A stretch of 64,000 bases of DNA, taken from positions 248,001 to 312,000 of the forward strand of contig JAITUA010000020.1 in assembly GCA_031286615.1 (NCBI GenBank), written 5' to 3'. Position numbers and translations under genes: made by a program. Below the pieces are notes generated by a model. It searched no databases. It had not been told where the DNA came from and was given only the letters and a program-made list of their open reading frames with translations. Shown here one piece after another: positions 9,284 through 16,532 of this stretch. How positions within the stretch are numbered: the first letter of the stretch is position 1; every line of letters begins with the position of its first letter. The stretch comes from Chryseobacterium sp. GTDB taxonomy: Bacteria > Bacteroidota > Bacteroidia > Flavobacteriales > Weeksellaceae.

Positions 9284-12200
9284 TCAAATTATACAAGCAC
9301 CATTTGTTAAATTCGTGCCAACAACTGAAATACCTACAACACAAGATCCCTTAGAGGGGCATATCTTAAATTATAATTCACAAGGTATACTAACCTTTAC
9401 TCCTATTGACACGCTTAAGGAAATGGTTATTTCTGGAACTAAAGAGGCTACGCCAACAAGTTCGCCTACTCCATGGGTTCCCGGTGATCCTGATCTATTT
9501 GAAAAGTGGGATGTAAGAACGCCGGGAACTTATACGAATTTTAAAGATGCTAGTAATAATCCAATAATAGTAACAGAGGATGATTTAGCAGAAAAGATTG
9601 CACAGATTTGGGTAACAAATGGAGTTTCAAAACTGGAATTGGTAGATCTAGGGGTAAATTATGAGGAGTTAAATAAAAAAATTGATACGACATCATTAGG
9701 ATTGAATCAAACATTGCCTGATGTAAATTACGCCTCTGTTTTATCGAATTCCGATATTAACGACACGAACATTTGGGCAAATGGATTTCTTGCATCTAAT
9801 GGTTCGGTTGACACTACAAACCCAGCTTTTAGGTATTCTAAAAATTACTATCCTATTTCGCAAGGGAAATACGAAGTAAGGTTAAGTGCATATGGAACAG
9901 CTTCCATGTTGATATATGATGCAAAAGGGGTTATTATCCAAGTAATACAGAAAGGATCTTCATCTATTGGAGTCTATACAAAAACAGTAGATATTGTTAA
10001 AAATGCCGTGAGTTATAGACTTTCACATTATACAACGAATGTGAATGTATCAACCATATATGTAACCTCAAAAGAGTATATTTATCAACCTACCGACAAG
10101 TATTTTTTGCCAACGGAAAGCCAAAGATATAATGATCTTGTTGCGTTATCAACATCGCCTAACATTCTTAAGACAGGGGATGTATTGCCTTTCTCTCAAA
10201 GTGATTTTGAATTGGGTTATCTTCATACTAATGGAAGAATGATTGCTGCAACTTATGATCCTACTTCCGGGCTTGGGGTGGTGACGAATTTTAATAAAAG
10301 AAAGAAGCTTTATAAAGGAGGAACTTATACCGTTGGAACAAACATCACAGGCAATTATTCAATAGGTATTTTTGACAAGTACGAAAGGCTTATTAAGACA
10401 TGGAATTTAGCATCACCAGAAGTAACAACTTCCAAAGGCGTTCAGTGGTTGACAATTGATCTCACTACAGCAGTTGATAATGTGTTCCTAGTTGTTTCAT
10501 TGATAGATTATAATCCTGCTACAAAACCAACAGAACACGCAGCGCAGTGGGCCAAATTATCACTAGCTTCAGCGTCAACGTTTGCTATCAATTTCAATAA
10601 TGATCAAGTAGGTAATGAGGAATATGATTTATATGAAAAATTTGATGGTCAAATAAGATCAATAAAGGATATAGAGATTTATAATTCTGCATTAGAACTA
10701 CAGCCTAATTCTGTGGCTGGTGGAAAGAATTTAATATATAAAATTCCAATCAAGCCCCAAAACGGCAAAACAAGAATAAAATTCGAGGTTAAATTTGATG
10801 CAAATGTCAACGACCAAACCTTGACATCTTATGCATTTGCTCAATTGTTCGGCGGAACAGCGTTGAGAAATTTGGTAATGCAGCCAAAAGCAATACAGCA
10901 AACAACCCGGAACCAGAACTATTTTGCACCTACTACAATTGCGATGTTATACAATGGAAATTCTGTTGGCTCTGTTGATACTACTCAGTATAAAAAAGGG
11001 TATTTTGGTGACATTGTGTTTTCAATAAGATATAAAGGGGATGTGGTAAATAACGCTACTATCCGCAATATGTATCTAACTATTGATGCAACATCTTTTA
11101 AGATCACAAATGAAGATTCTGGTGTAATTCTATATCAGTATTTTTATGATAATATAACAACGTGTAAAGCTTTATTTGATGATATAAAAGCAAATTCAAA
11201 TTTTGATCTTAAATTAAATTCAACGTTAAATATCCTGGTAAAAGATCTTTTAAAACTACCTAAAATATACTTATCAGGAGAAACCACAAAATCAGATACA
11301 ACTAAATTTTGGGATTCCGGATATGTTCCGATCCGTAAAGCAATCTCTGAAGAATGGCATATTGTTGAAATGCTTATTGATGGAGGAAAATTCTCGTTTT
11401 CGATAAACGGTGATTCATCTGTTGATTCAAATTCTTCAACAAATCCATTTGGCAGTAAAACAATGTTTTTATACCTGGGTGGTTTGTCCACGGGATTTGA
11501 AATACCTAATCAGATTAGAAACCTGCACGTAACCGTTAATGGGCATGGTGAAGCTTATAATCTACGTTACCGATCAACGCTTGATTCAGTTTCGTCAGCA
11601 ACATTTTATCAAAAATACATATCTCAGTATTCTCCTCAATTGTTAATTTTTGAAGGGCATGGTCTCGAAAATAAACAAGAGGGAGAAGCTTTGACTGATG
11701 ATTTAGCCACTTCAACGGATAGACTTAATTATTTATTCGGATTGATGGATAGTAAGGGTTACAAATATGTTACTGTGTCCCAAATTGTAGAATGGAAAAA
11801 AAACAAAACGCCGCTGCCGGTAAAGTGCTTTACAGTAATATTTGATGATTGGCGATGGCAGAATTATCTTCAAAATGATAATCGTAAGGTTTTTCATAAG
11901 TACAATATCAAACCTGCTCCTGCAGTAATAACAGATTGGGTAAACACTGAAGTAGTTACATACAAGGGTATAACCTTTAATAATAGAAATATTTGGAGTA
12001 ATGCAAATAATGATGGATGGGAAGCGCATTCACACACGAGAAATCATAGACGTATTTCCGATGATAAGCCCAGTGAAATGATTAATGAGCTTGAAATGGA
12101 CCAATTAAGTTGTGTGGTTGCTGGCTGTAAAAGTGAAATATTAACCTATCCATATGGAGCGATTAATCAGAATTTCTTATCGCAAATACCACTTTCAGGT

Positions 12201-12326
12201 TTTAAAATAGGAATTCAAATTGTGACTGGAAATTTTCCAACCCTTGCAACAAGTGATTATTACTTGGGTAGAATAGAAATAGGTGTAAGGGAGTCTTTAG
12301 ATAGATTAATAGGGAATATATATTGA
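9276..12326 (+). CDS. Tail fibre or spike with C-terminal CE4 polysaccharide deacetylase
   Basis: A 1,016-residue protein. Residues 1 to about 120 resemble a tail attachment region (low complexity, PTSSPTPWVPGDPD near 67). Residues about 450 to 760 are beta-rich and look like a lectin or laminin-G type carbohydrate-binding fold. The end is a NodB-like CE4 domain: motif 1 at FDDWRW (Asp857, Asp858), motif 2 as HTRNH (His920, His924) and motif 3 at TYPYG (957 to 961). These give the Asp-His-His metal site known from the family, which removes acetyl groups from polysaccharide. By position this is the receptor-binding protein, so it probably deacetylates capsule or O-antigen during adsorption (inference). 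It is followed closely by the holin gene. Confidence 0.8.
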   Translation: MSDQIIQAPFVKFVPTTEIPTTQDPLEGHILNYNSQGILTFTPIDTLKEMVISGTKEATPTSSPTPWVPGDPDLFEKWDVRTPGTYTNFKDASNNPIIVTEDDLAEKIAQIWVTNGVSKLELVDLGVNYEELNKKIDTTSLGLNQTLPDVNYASVLSNSDINDTNIWANGFLASNGSVDTTNPAFRYSKNYYPISQGKYEVRLSAYGTASMLIYDAKGVIIQVIQKGSSSIGVYTKTVDIVKNAVSYRLSHYTTNVNVSTIYVTSKEYIYQPTDKYFLPTESQRYNDLVALSTSPNILKTGDVLPFSQSDFELGYLHTNGRMIAATYDPTSGLGVVTNFNKRKKLYKGGTYTVGTNITGNYSIGIFDKYERLIKTWNLASPEVTTSKGVQWLTIDLTTAVDNVFLVVSLIDYNPATKPTEHAAQWAKLSLASASTFAINFNNDQVGNEEYDLYEKFDGQIRSIKDIEIYNSALELQPNSVAGGKNLIYKIPIKPQNGKTRIKFEVKFDANVNDQTLTSYAFAQLFGGTALRNLVMQPKAIQQTTRNQNYFAPTTIAMLYNGNSVGSVDTTQYKKGYFGDIVFSIRYKGDVVNNATIRNMYLTIDATSFKITNEDSGVILYQYFYDNITTCKALFDDIKANSNFDLKLNSTLNILVKDLLKLPKIYLSGETTKSDTTKFWDSGYVPIRKAISEEWHIVEMLIDGGKFSFSINGDSSVDSNSSTNPFGSKTMFLYLGGLSTGFEIPNQIRNLHVTVNGHGEAYNLRYRSTLDSVSSATFYQKYISQYSPQLLIFEGHGLENKQEGEALTDDLATSTDRLNYLFGLMDSKGYKYVTVSQIVEWKKNKTPLPVKCFTVIFDDWRWQNYLQNDNRKVFHKYNIKPAPAVITDWVNTEVVTYKGITFNNRNIWSNANNDGWEAHSHTRNHRRISDDKPSEMINELEMDQLSCVVAGCKSEILTYPYGAINQNFLSQIPLSGFKIGIQIVTGNFPTLATSDYYLGRIEIGVRESLDRLIGNIY

Positions 12327-12345
12327 TGAAAAACAGACTTATACT

Positions 12346-12852
12346 ATGATATTAGAATTTTTAAAAGAGGATTACAGCGCAATTATTATGAAGTTAATTG
12401 TCGTTGGTATTTTGTGGAGTGCTGTTTTAATTGCAATGATAATTGATTTTTATTTTGGGATTAGAAAAGCGAAGCAAATAGGCGAAATGAGGACTTCTGA
12501 AGGATATAAAAGAAGTGTTGGTAAGTTTAATCATTATTTTGGAATGCTGCTTTATGCATTCATTTTTGATGCGATAGTTCCAATTACTTATTTTTTTGAA
12601 TTCCCCATATCTGCAATACCAATTGTTTCTTTATTAGCGGCTGTTGTTCTTGTGTTCACAGAGGCGAAATCGGTCCAGGAAAAAGCAGAAAATAAACTAA
12701 GAAGGAAAACTAATGCTTCAATGATTCAGGTGCTGGAAATTCTGGAAAAACGTGAAGATGTACTACATGATTTATTAGCAAACTATAAAAAGCAAAACCA
12801 AAATGAGAGCAGTAATACTAATAATGATAGCGATACTCCTGACGGGGTGTAG
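12346..12852 (+). CDS. Phage holin, toxin-secretion/holin family type
   Basis: A 168-residue inner-membrane protein with three predicted helices: about 14 to 37 (MKLIVVGILWSAVLIAMIID), 66 to 85 (MLLYAFIFDAIVPITYF) and 89 to 107. Between helices one and two lies IIDFYFGIRKAK followed by SEGYKRSVGKFNHY, the pattern of the holin family in which a D-x-x-x-G motif precedes a basic loop. The C-terminus is polar and cytoplasmic. It would form the membrane lesion that lets the endolysin three genes on reach the wall. Its last 50 bases overlap the spanin gene in another frame. Confidence 0.8.
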   Translation: MILEFLKEDYSAIIMKLIVVGILWSAVLIAMIIDFYFGIRKAKQIGEMRTSEGYKRSVGKFNHYFGMLLYAFIFDAIVPITYFFEFPISAIPIVSLLAAVVLVFTEAKSVQEKAENKLRRKTNASMIQVLEILEKREDVLHDLLANYKKQNQNESSNTNNDSDTPDGV

Positions 12853-13363
12853 GACTAAAAAAGTTATAGCATCAAAAAGTACAGAAGTTGAGCAAATTCA
12901 ACAAACATATACTGCAAAAGCAGAAAGTAAAGTTGAAAAATCAGAAGATAAGCAGCAAGTAAAAAAGTATGAAATCTTAGAGCAAAAAAAAGAAAACCAG
13001 ACTGATTTTGAGGTTAAAGGAAAAGCTGAGACTGGAAAACCGATTGAAATCTACAATATTGAGAACGGCGATACCCTGCAATCCATTAGAGTTAATGGTA
13101 ATGCAGATGTTCATATTCGAACCAAAATTGCTCAGTCAGACCATGTAATAACAGAAAATACATCTGAATCTGTCATAGAAAAGTTTAAAGATTTCTCTGA
13201 AAAAATTGTTGAAGAAAATAACGTAAAAAAAAGAGTTCAGGAAAGAAAACAGAAAACTAAAGAAATAAAAGTAACAGGCTTCCAGGCCGGAATGTGGATT
13301 GTCCTGGCTGTTTTGGGAGTCGTTACAATCGTAATATTTGGAATTTATAAATACTTTAAGTAA
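12803..13363 (+). CDS. Single-molecule spanin (u-spanin) candidate
   Basis: A 186-residue protein with a lipoprotein signal at the start (MRAVILIMIAILLTGC, lipidated Cys at 16) and one membrane helix at the very end (about 163 to 183, MWIVLAVLGVVTIVIFGIYK). Between them is a long polar Lys/Glu-rich segment. A protein tethered to the outer membrane by lipid and to the inner membrane by a C-terminal helix is the defining layout of u-spanins, which fuse the two membranes in the last step of lysis of Gram-negative hosts. It starts inside the holin gene and is followed by the endolysin cassette, which supports the role. I infer function from topology and position, not sequence similarity. Confidence 0.72.
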   Translation: MRAVILIMIAILLTGCRTKKVIASKSTEVEQIQQTYTAKAESKVEKSEDKQQVKKYEILEQKKENQTDFEVKGKAETGKPIEIYNIENGDTLQSIRVNGNADVHIRTKIAQSDHVITENTSESVIEKFKDFSEKIVEENNVKKRVQERKQKTKEIKVTGFQAGMWIVLAVLGVVTIVIFGIYKYFK

Positions 13364-13770
13364 TGAACAATACAACTGAAAATAAAGAAAGGCTTTATAC
13401 GCAATATTGGGGGCAAAGAGTTTTGGTAGATGTTACTAACGGAGGCGAAGAATGTTTATGTCCGGTTGAGCGTTCCAACGTGTATAGAATCGATGAAAGC
13501 CATCTAGAGCTAAAAGACATTGTGTCTATAACTGATGAAGATTTATTGAGAATTGCTGAATTATTAAGTTGGCGAAAATCTATGCAGGAAACTTCAATAA
13601 TAGTACAAACTAAAGAATTACTACTAAGCCAGTCACAGACAAATCTTTACCGCGAACACTGGTCTGATATAGTAGATAAAGTTCGAGAATTGGGTTACGC
13701 TCATAAATGGAATGGGGTTACCGTAGAAAATCAAATTGAATACGGTTGGATTAAATTAAAATCTGAATAA
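13363..13770 (+). CDS. Phage protein of unknown function in the lysis cassette
   Basis: A 135-residue soluble protein coupled to the spanin gene by a one-base stop/start overlap and two bases ahead of the endolysin gene. It has no signal peptide or membrane segment. The C-terminal half (DKVRELGYAHKWNGVTVENQ) is compact and rich in Trp and Gly. I recognise no family. Placement inside the lysis cassette suggests late expression; a lysis role is possible but not shown. Confidence 0.6.
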   Translation: MNNTTENKERLYTQYWGQRVLVDVTNGGEECLCPVERSNVYRIDESHLELKDIVSITDEDLLRIAELLSWRKSMQETSIIVQTKELLLSQSQTNLYREHWSDIVDKVRELGYAHKWNGVTVENQIEYGWIKLKSE

Positions 13771-13771
13771 T

Positions 13772-14212
13772 ATGAAAACATCACAAAAAGGAATCAATTT
13801 GATTGTATCATTTGAAGGCTTCAGCGCTAAGCCTTATCTGGATTCAGCAGGAATTCCTACAATTGGATATGGGAATACTTACTATCCTGGAGGAAAAAAA
13901 GTAACCATGAAAGATCCGGCAATCACAAAAGAGAAAGGGGTAGAACTATTTTCATCTGTTTTACCGACTTATGAAAAAATCGTCAACAGTAAAATTAAAG
14001 TGATCCTTACTCAAAACCAATTTGATGCCCTCGTGTCGCATACTTACAATACCGGAGGATCAGATGGGCTATTTTCTTTGATTAATAAAAAAGCAGAAGA
14101 GCAGGCAGTCAGAAATTGGTTTACCACGAAATACATTACCGCCGCCGGAAAAACATTAAACGGACTTATCCGCAGAAGAAAGGCTGAAGCTGATCTGTTT
14201 TTTGCGAAGTAA
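13772..14212 (+). CDS. Phage endolysin, GH24 lysozyme (T4 type)
   Basis: A 146-residue muramidase that cuts the glycan strands of peptidoglycan. The N-terminal catalytic segment IVSFEGFSAKPYLDSAG then IPTIGYGNT gives Glu15, Asp24 and Thr30, with the same spacing as Glu11, Asp20 and Thr26 of T4 lysozyme. The C-terminal part contains ALVSHTYNTGG and the ending GLIRRRKAEADLF typical of the family. There is no signal peptide, so export depends on the holin three genes upstream. A stem-loop terminator follows at 14269. The length fits single-domain GH24 endolysins. Confidence 0.93.
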   Translation: MKTSQKGINLIVSFEGFSAKPYLDSAGIPTIGYGNTYYPGGKKVTMKDPAITKEKGVELFSSVLPTYEKIVNSKIKVILTQNQFDALVSHTYNTGGSDGLFSLINKKAEEQAVRNWFTTKYITAAGKTLNGLIRRRKAEADLFFAK

Positions 14213-14268
14213 ACCTGTTGAATTCGACACCTTTAATTCCCCCGAATTCGGGGCCTTTAAATAAAATT

Positions 14269-14298
14269 CCCCACCTAATAAAGTGGGGATATTCTTTT
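14269..14298 (+). terminator. Terminator after the late operon
   Basis: Stem CCCCAC (14269-14274), loop of eight bases, stem GTGGGG (14283-14288), then ATATTCTTTT. A second perfect palindrome, CCCCGAATTCGGGG, lies just before it at 14240-14253. Together they probably end transcription of the tail and lysis genes. Confidence 0.7.
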
Positions 14299-14336
14299 AT
14301 AAATTCCGTTTTTTAATCCTTGACGGAAAACAAGGA

Positions 14337-14418
14337 AATAAGCAATTTATGGAGTCGAACCACGGGCAATCTAAAGGGGTGCATTAGTTGCGTTTCCGGA
14401 CTTGCTTATTCGTTGCCC
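14337..14418. other. Compact region with interleaved inverted repeats
   Basis: AATAAGCAA (14337-14345) pairs with TTGCTTATT (14402-14410), and GGGCAA (14364-14369) pairs with TTGCCC (14413-14418). The order A, B, A', B' is that of a pseudoknot. On the minus strand the segment GTGGTTCGACTCCAT looks like a tRNA T-arm. It lies in a gap of about 210 bases between the endolysin and the end of the repressor operon, where I see no convincing gene. It could be a structured RNA, a decayed tRNA-like element or a protein-binding region; the evidence does not decide. Confidence 0.3.
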
Positions 14419-14426
14419 CAGACTCT

Positions 14427-14696
14427 TTATGTATTAGGTTTAAAAACCTTACAAAACAATGTTTTAGAATCTTTTATAATATCATATCCTTTTGTTACAT
14501 GTGGGTTATCTTTTACAACTCTTACGGTTCTTGAACTACCATATGCTTTAGGCTTGTTTAAGTCAATAAAATCATCCCCATTAGACATAATAAATCTAAT
14601 GATCTTTCCATGGGTAGGATGTTTGTAATATATTTTCTTAATTATTGACATTTTGATATTATATTTTTTTATTACTTCTTTCTGATGCCTAGCCAC
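14427..14696 (-). CDS. Small phage protein downstream of the repressor, unknown
   Basis: An 89-residue basic protein (MARHQKEVIKKYNIKMSIIKK at the start, split here by no motif) whose first 25 bases overlap the end of the repressor gene, so the two are probably co-transcribed from the repressor promoter and expressed in the lysogen. It contains IRFIMSNGDDFIDLNKPKAY and many Lys and Arg residues. No family recognised. A role in maintaining lysogeny or immunity is a guess from co-expression with the repressor. Confidence 0.5.
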   Translation of the reverse strand: MARHQKEVIKKYNIKMSIIKKIYYKHPTHGKIIRFIMSNGDDFIDLNKPKAYGSSRTVRVVKDNPHVTKGYDIIKDSKTLFCKVFKPNT

Positions 14697-14917
14697 TCAT
14701 TTCTATCTATAAAATGCGCGAACTTTGATCCAGTAGGTAAAAGTTCAGCTATTTCACAATCTAAAACTTCAGCAATAAGTTTAAGTTTTTCTAAAGGAGC
14801 TTCTATGCGACCTGTATTATATCTACTTAATGAGCTGGCGTCTATCCCTGTTTTTTCAGCAAGAACTTTCATACTCATGTTTCTTCTTTTTGCTGCTTCT
14901 TTTATAAGTAATTCCAC
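14672..14917 (-). CDS. XRE-family (Cro/C1-type) phage repressor
   Basis: An 81-residue protein that is almost entirely a helix-turn-helix domain: residues 1 to about 62 read as the lambda-repressor fold (RNMSMKVLAEKTGIDASSLS for helices two and three, then EAPLEKLKLIAEVLDCEIAEL). The predicted start is GTG at 14917; a shorter ATG start at residue 16 is less likely because it would cut helix one. It is transcribed leftward, away from the early operon that begins at 15088, which is the usual repressor/early divergence. There is no C-terminal oligomerisation or self-cleavage domain, so induction by RecA-stimulated autoproteolysis is not expected (inference). Confidence 0.85.
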   Translation of the reverse strand: MELLIKEAAKRRNMSMKVLAEKTGIDASSLSRYNTGRIEAPLEKLKLIAEVLDCEIAELLPTGSKFAHFIDRNEWLGIRKK

Positions 14918-14931
14918 TTAATTATATGTTT

Positions 14932-14988
14932 CAGATGTAAAATTAACACTAAATGCCAATATAAAGAAATAAAATTTGCATTTAATGC
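14932..14988 (-). promoter_or_regulatory. Repressor promoter with candidate operators
   Basis: On the minus strand, TTG (14957-14959) and TACATCTG (14932-14939) are 17 bases apart and resemble the TTG / TAnnTTTG promoter of Bacteroidota with one mismatch. Overlapping it, GGCATTTAGTG on the minus strand and the palindrome GCATTTAATGC on the plus strand (14978-14988) share GCATTTA. These are the best candidates for repressor binding sites between the divergent promoters. Confidence 0.45.
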
Positions 14989-15054
14989 TTATTTATAATT
15001 GTTATAAATTATCATAAAATGTCAATTATAGGAAATAAATATACATATAATGAC

Positions 15055-15062
15055 TATATTTG
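15055..15062 (+). promoter_or_regulatory. Promoter -7 box of the phage early operon
   Basis: TATATTTG matches TAnnTTTG exactly. Transcription would begin near 15068, so translation must start after that; this favours ATG 15088 over the upstream in-frame ATG at 15019. I find no clear -33 TTG, so an activator or relaxed spacing may be involved. Confidence 0.5.
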
Positions 15063-15087
15063 TAAAGAAAACATAAACAAAATAGTC

Positions 15088-15591
15088 ATGAAACTAACCT
15101 CCCTTTCGGACTACGTTCTGGAGCAAGAAAAAATAATCCTTGACGAAATAGAATATTCAGGGTCTACATCAGAAGATTATCGCTCTATGGTTCAATTTAT
15201 CACTTTGGTAACGAATTACACGAAATTCCTAAAACAGCCATTGACGCTCGGAATGTTTATGCCGGTTGATGAAGATGGCGTGGTCTTGAAAGAGCCTAAA
15301 AAAGAAGATTACACATTAGAAGAACTAGAAGCCTCTTACATGGGTATTGATGTTTTAGATTATCATGAAGCTAAAGAAAAAGTGATATTTGAAGGATGGA
15401 TACATGAAGATAGATATGGATGGGTTCAGCATCATAAACTTGGACTGGAAATAAATACTGAAACAGGGACTTTGGCTATTTTCCACGAAAACGGGATTGG
15501 TTATGGATACGTGAAAAAAGCTGAAGATCTGGTTTCTTACGGATTAGAACTAACCCCTTCCGCTATAGAGGCTATAGGACTAAAAGAGTAG
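15088..15591 (+). CDS. Phage early-region protein of unknown function
   Basis: A 167-residue acidic protein, first gene of the rightward early operon. I choose ATG 15088 (MKLTSLSDYVLEQEKIIL) because a TAnnTTTG promoter box lies between it and the longer start at 15019. The N-terminal third is helical and Glu-rich; the C-terminal part (WIHEDRYGWVQHHKLGLEIN) is beta-rich with several Trp, His and Gly residues. No signal, membrane segment or recognised family. Only three bases separate it from the next gene. Confidence 0.62.
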   Translation: MKLTSLSDYVLEQEKIILDEIEYSGSTSEDYRSMVQFITLVTNYTKFLKQPLTLGMFMPVDEDGVVLKEPKKEDYTLEELEASYMGIDVLDYHEAKEKVIFEGWIHEDRYGWVQHHKLGLEINTETGTLAIFHENGIGYGYVKKAEDLVSYGLELTPSAIEAIGLKE

Positions 15592-15594
15592 AAT

Positions 15595-15894
15595 ATGAGA
15601 ACTAGATTAAGTGTTAAAAATCAAAACGCCTTATATAAATACCTAACCGGAAATAGGGCGGAAGTTGATAATGTTTTTTTGCAACAAAAAAGCAATTTAA
15701 TTATACCTGATCAGACATTTGATATTTCTAAACATAAATTTGACTCCCGAGATGAAGCAATTAAAACAAGAGATTTATCAATAGGAAGGTTTCTTAGAAT
15801 AATGTTAGACCCTGATTATAAAGCAACGATAGAAGAATTTTATGTAGTTAAAGATGTATTTATGGAAGCTGTCGAATACTTAGAAAACAATTGA
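15595..15894 (+). CDS. Small phage early-region protein, unknown
   Basis: A 99-residue basic protein three bases after the preceding gene, so co-transcribed. It begins MRTRLSVKNQNALYKYLTGN and ends in a helical segment (EFYVVKDVFMEAVEYLENN). The first 40 residues could be a small nucleic-acid-binding unit judging by charge, but there is no motif to prove it. No family recognised. Confidence 0.55.
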   Translation: MRTRLSVKNQNALYKYLTGNRAEVDNVFLQQKSNLIIPDQTFDISKHKFDSRDEAIKTRDLSIGRFLRIMLDPDYKATIEEFYVVKDVFMEAVEYLENN

Positions 15895-15931
15895 TTAACC
15901 CCACGGAGTAGTCTCCACAAAATATAAGAAG

Positions 15932-16069
15932 ATGGAAAATGAAAAACAAGAATTATTAAGAATTTTGATTAAAGTAGTAGAATCATTAGAGTTAATAGGA
16001 AAAACGACCGGTGAAGAAATGCCATTAACTGTTGCTGATGCGAAAAAGGTGATTAAAAAATATTCTTAA
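15932..16069 (+). CDS. 45-residue phage microprotein
   Basis: A short ORF, ATG 15932 to TAA 16067-16069, encoding an acidic helical peptide (begins MENEKQELLRILIKVVESL, ends ADAKKVIKKYS). It follows the preceding gene by 37 bases, with a small GGAG-TAGT-CTCC hairpin (15905-15916) between. Composition and the absence of rare features make it plausible as a real gene. Function unknown. Confidence 0.45.
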   Translation: MENEKQELLRILIKVVESLELIGKTTGEEMPLTVADAKKVIKKYS

Positions 16070-16074
16070 ATATA

Positions 16075-16177
16075 GGGAAAGTAGCTCAAGTAGAGCGGTT
16101 GCAAAAATCGCAATCCAATGGGAGAGTAAGACGGGATAATTCGACAGCAGTTGGTGGTTCAAATCCATCCTTTCTCA
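16075..16177 (+). ncRNA. tRNA-like RNA with degenerate D-arm and long insert
   Basis: The ends pair as a seven-base acceptor stem, GGGAAAG (16075-16081) with CTTTCTC (16170-16176), one G-U pair, followed by ACA. After TA comes GCTC-AAGTA-GAGC (a D-stem with a five-base loop lacking the conserved GG). GTTGC and GCAAT enclose the loop AAAAATC, which has A instead of U at position 33. A normal T-arm follows (GGTGG, loop TTCAAAT, CCATC). About 38 bases lie between the anticodon-like and T arms, far longer than a variable arm. It is therefore tRNA-derived in shape but unlikely to be an ordinary tRNA. It may be a decayed tRNA, a processed decoy or a structural phage RNA. Confidence 0.55.
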
Positions 16178-16217
16178 CAGCTCATGTTTAATTTGAGTTT
16201 TCATGGTTATTAGTTTT

Positions 16218-16242
16218 ATCCTCGGTTTTCCGGGGATTTTTT
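16218..16242 (+). terminator. Terminator after the tRNA-like RNA
   Basis: ATCCTCGG (16218-16225), loop TTTT, CCGGGGAT (16230-16237), then TTTTT. An eight-base stem with one G-T pair. A second, overlapping inverted repeat (CGGTTTTCC 16223-16231 with GGAAAACCG 16245-16253) could form instead. Confidence 0.7.
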
Positions 16243-16289
16243 GCGGAAAACCGTAATAGTATATCTAAAACTTTATTTAAATTTGAAAT

Positions 16290-16532
16290 ATGTTTGATCT
16301 TGAAAAAATACCAATGTATCCACCAGCACTAGTCATAGTGTTTGTTTTAGGTCTTTTGTGGCTCCTTCAAATTGCATTGAGTAATGAGAAAAACAAGTAT
16401 GAAAAAGAAAAACAGATCAGTGATTATTATTACATATATCCAGTGGTAATGATGTGTTATTCTGTTGTATGTTTTGTTTATCAATTTTATTTAGGGAATG
16501 TTACCCCTGAAGTTTTCTCTCCTTTCTTTTAA
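16290..16532 (+). CDS. Small membrane protein, possible lysogeny gene
   Basis: An 80-residue protein with two predicted membrane helices, about 11 to 30 (PPALVIVFVLGLLWLLQIAL) and 48 to 68 (YPVVMMCYSVVCFVYQFYL), separated by a charged Lys/Glu segment. It stands between a terminator and the leftward integrase gene, a common site for accessory genes expressed in the lysogen such as exclusion proteins (inference). The next ORF overlaps its 3' end by 35 bases in the +1 frame and continues with another membrane helix, so the two may be a single gene split by a one-base insertion in the run of T near 16528. Confidence 0.5.
   Translation: MFDLEKIPMYPPALVIVFVLGLLWLLQIALSNEKNKYEKEKQISDYYYIYPVVMMCYSVVCFVYQFYLGNVTPEVFSPFF

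Noticed and set aside
14337-14418. tmRNA-like 3' end at the repressor side
   Set aside because: The T-arm-like hairpin is isolated: no acceptor stem of tmRNA form, no tag-coding region and no terminal CCA.
14320-14628. Open frame of 102 codons on the plus strand after the endolysin
   Set aside because: It runs antisense to the 89-residue gene at 14427-14696 and across the structured repeats, with no promoter or start support; composition is unlike nearby genes.
15019-15087. Longer start for the first early-region phage gene
   Set aside because: The -7 box at 15055 lies inside the extra codons, so they would precede transcription.
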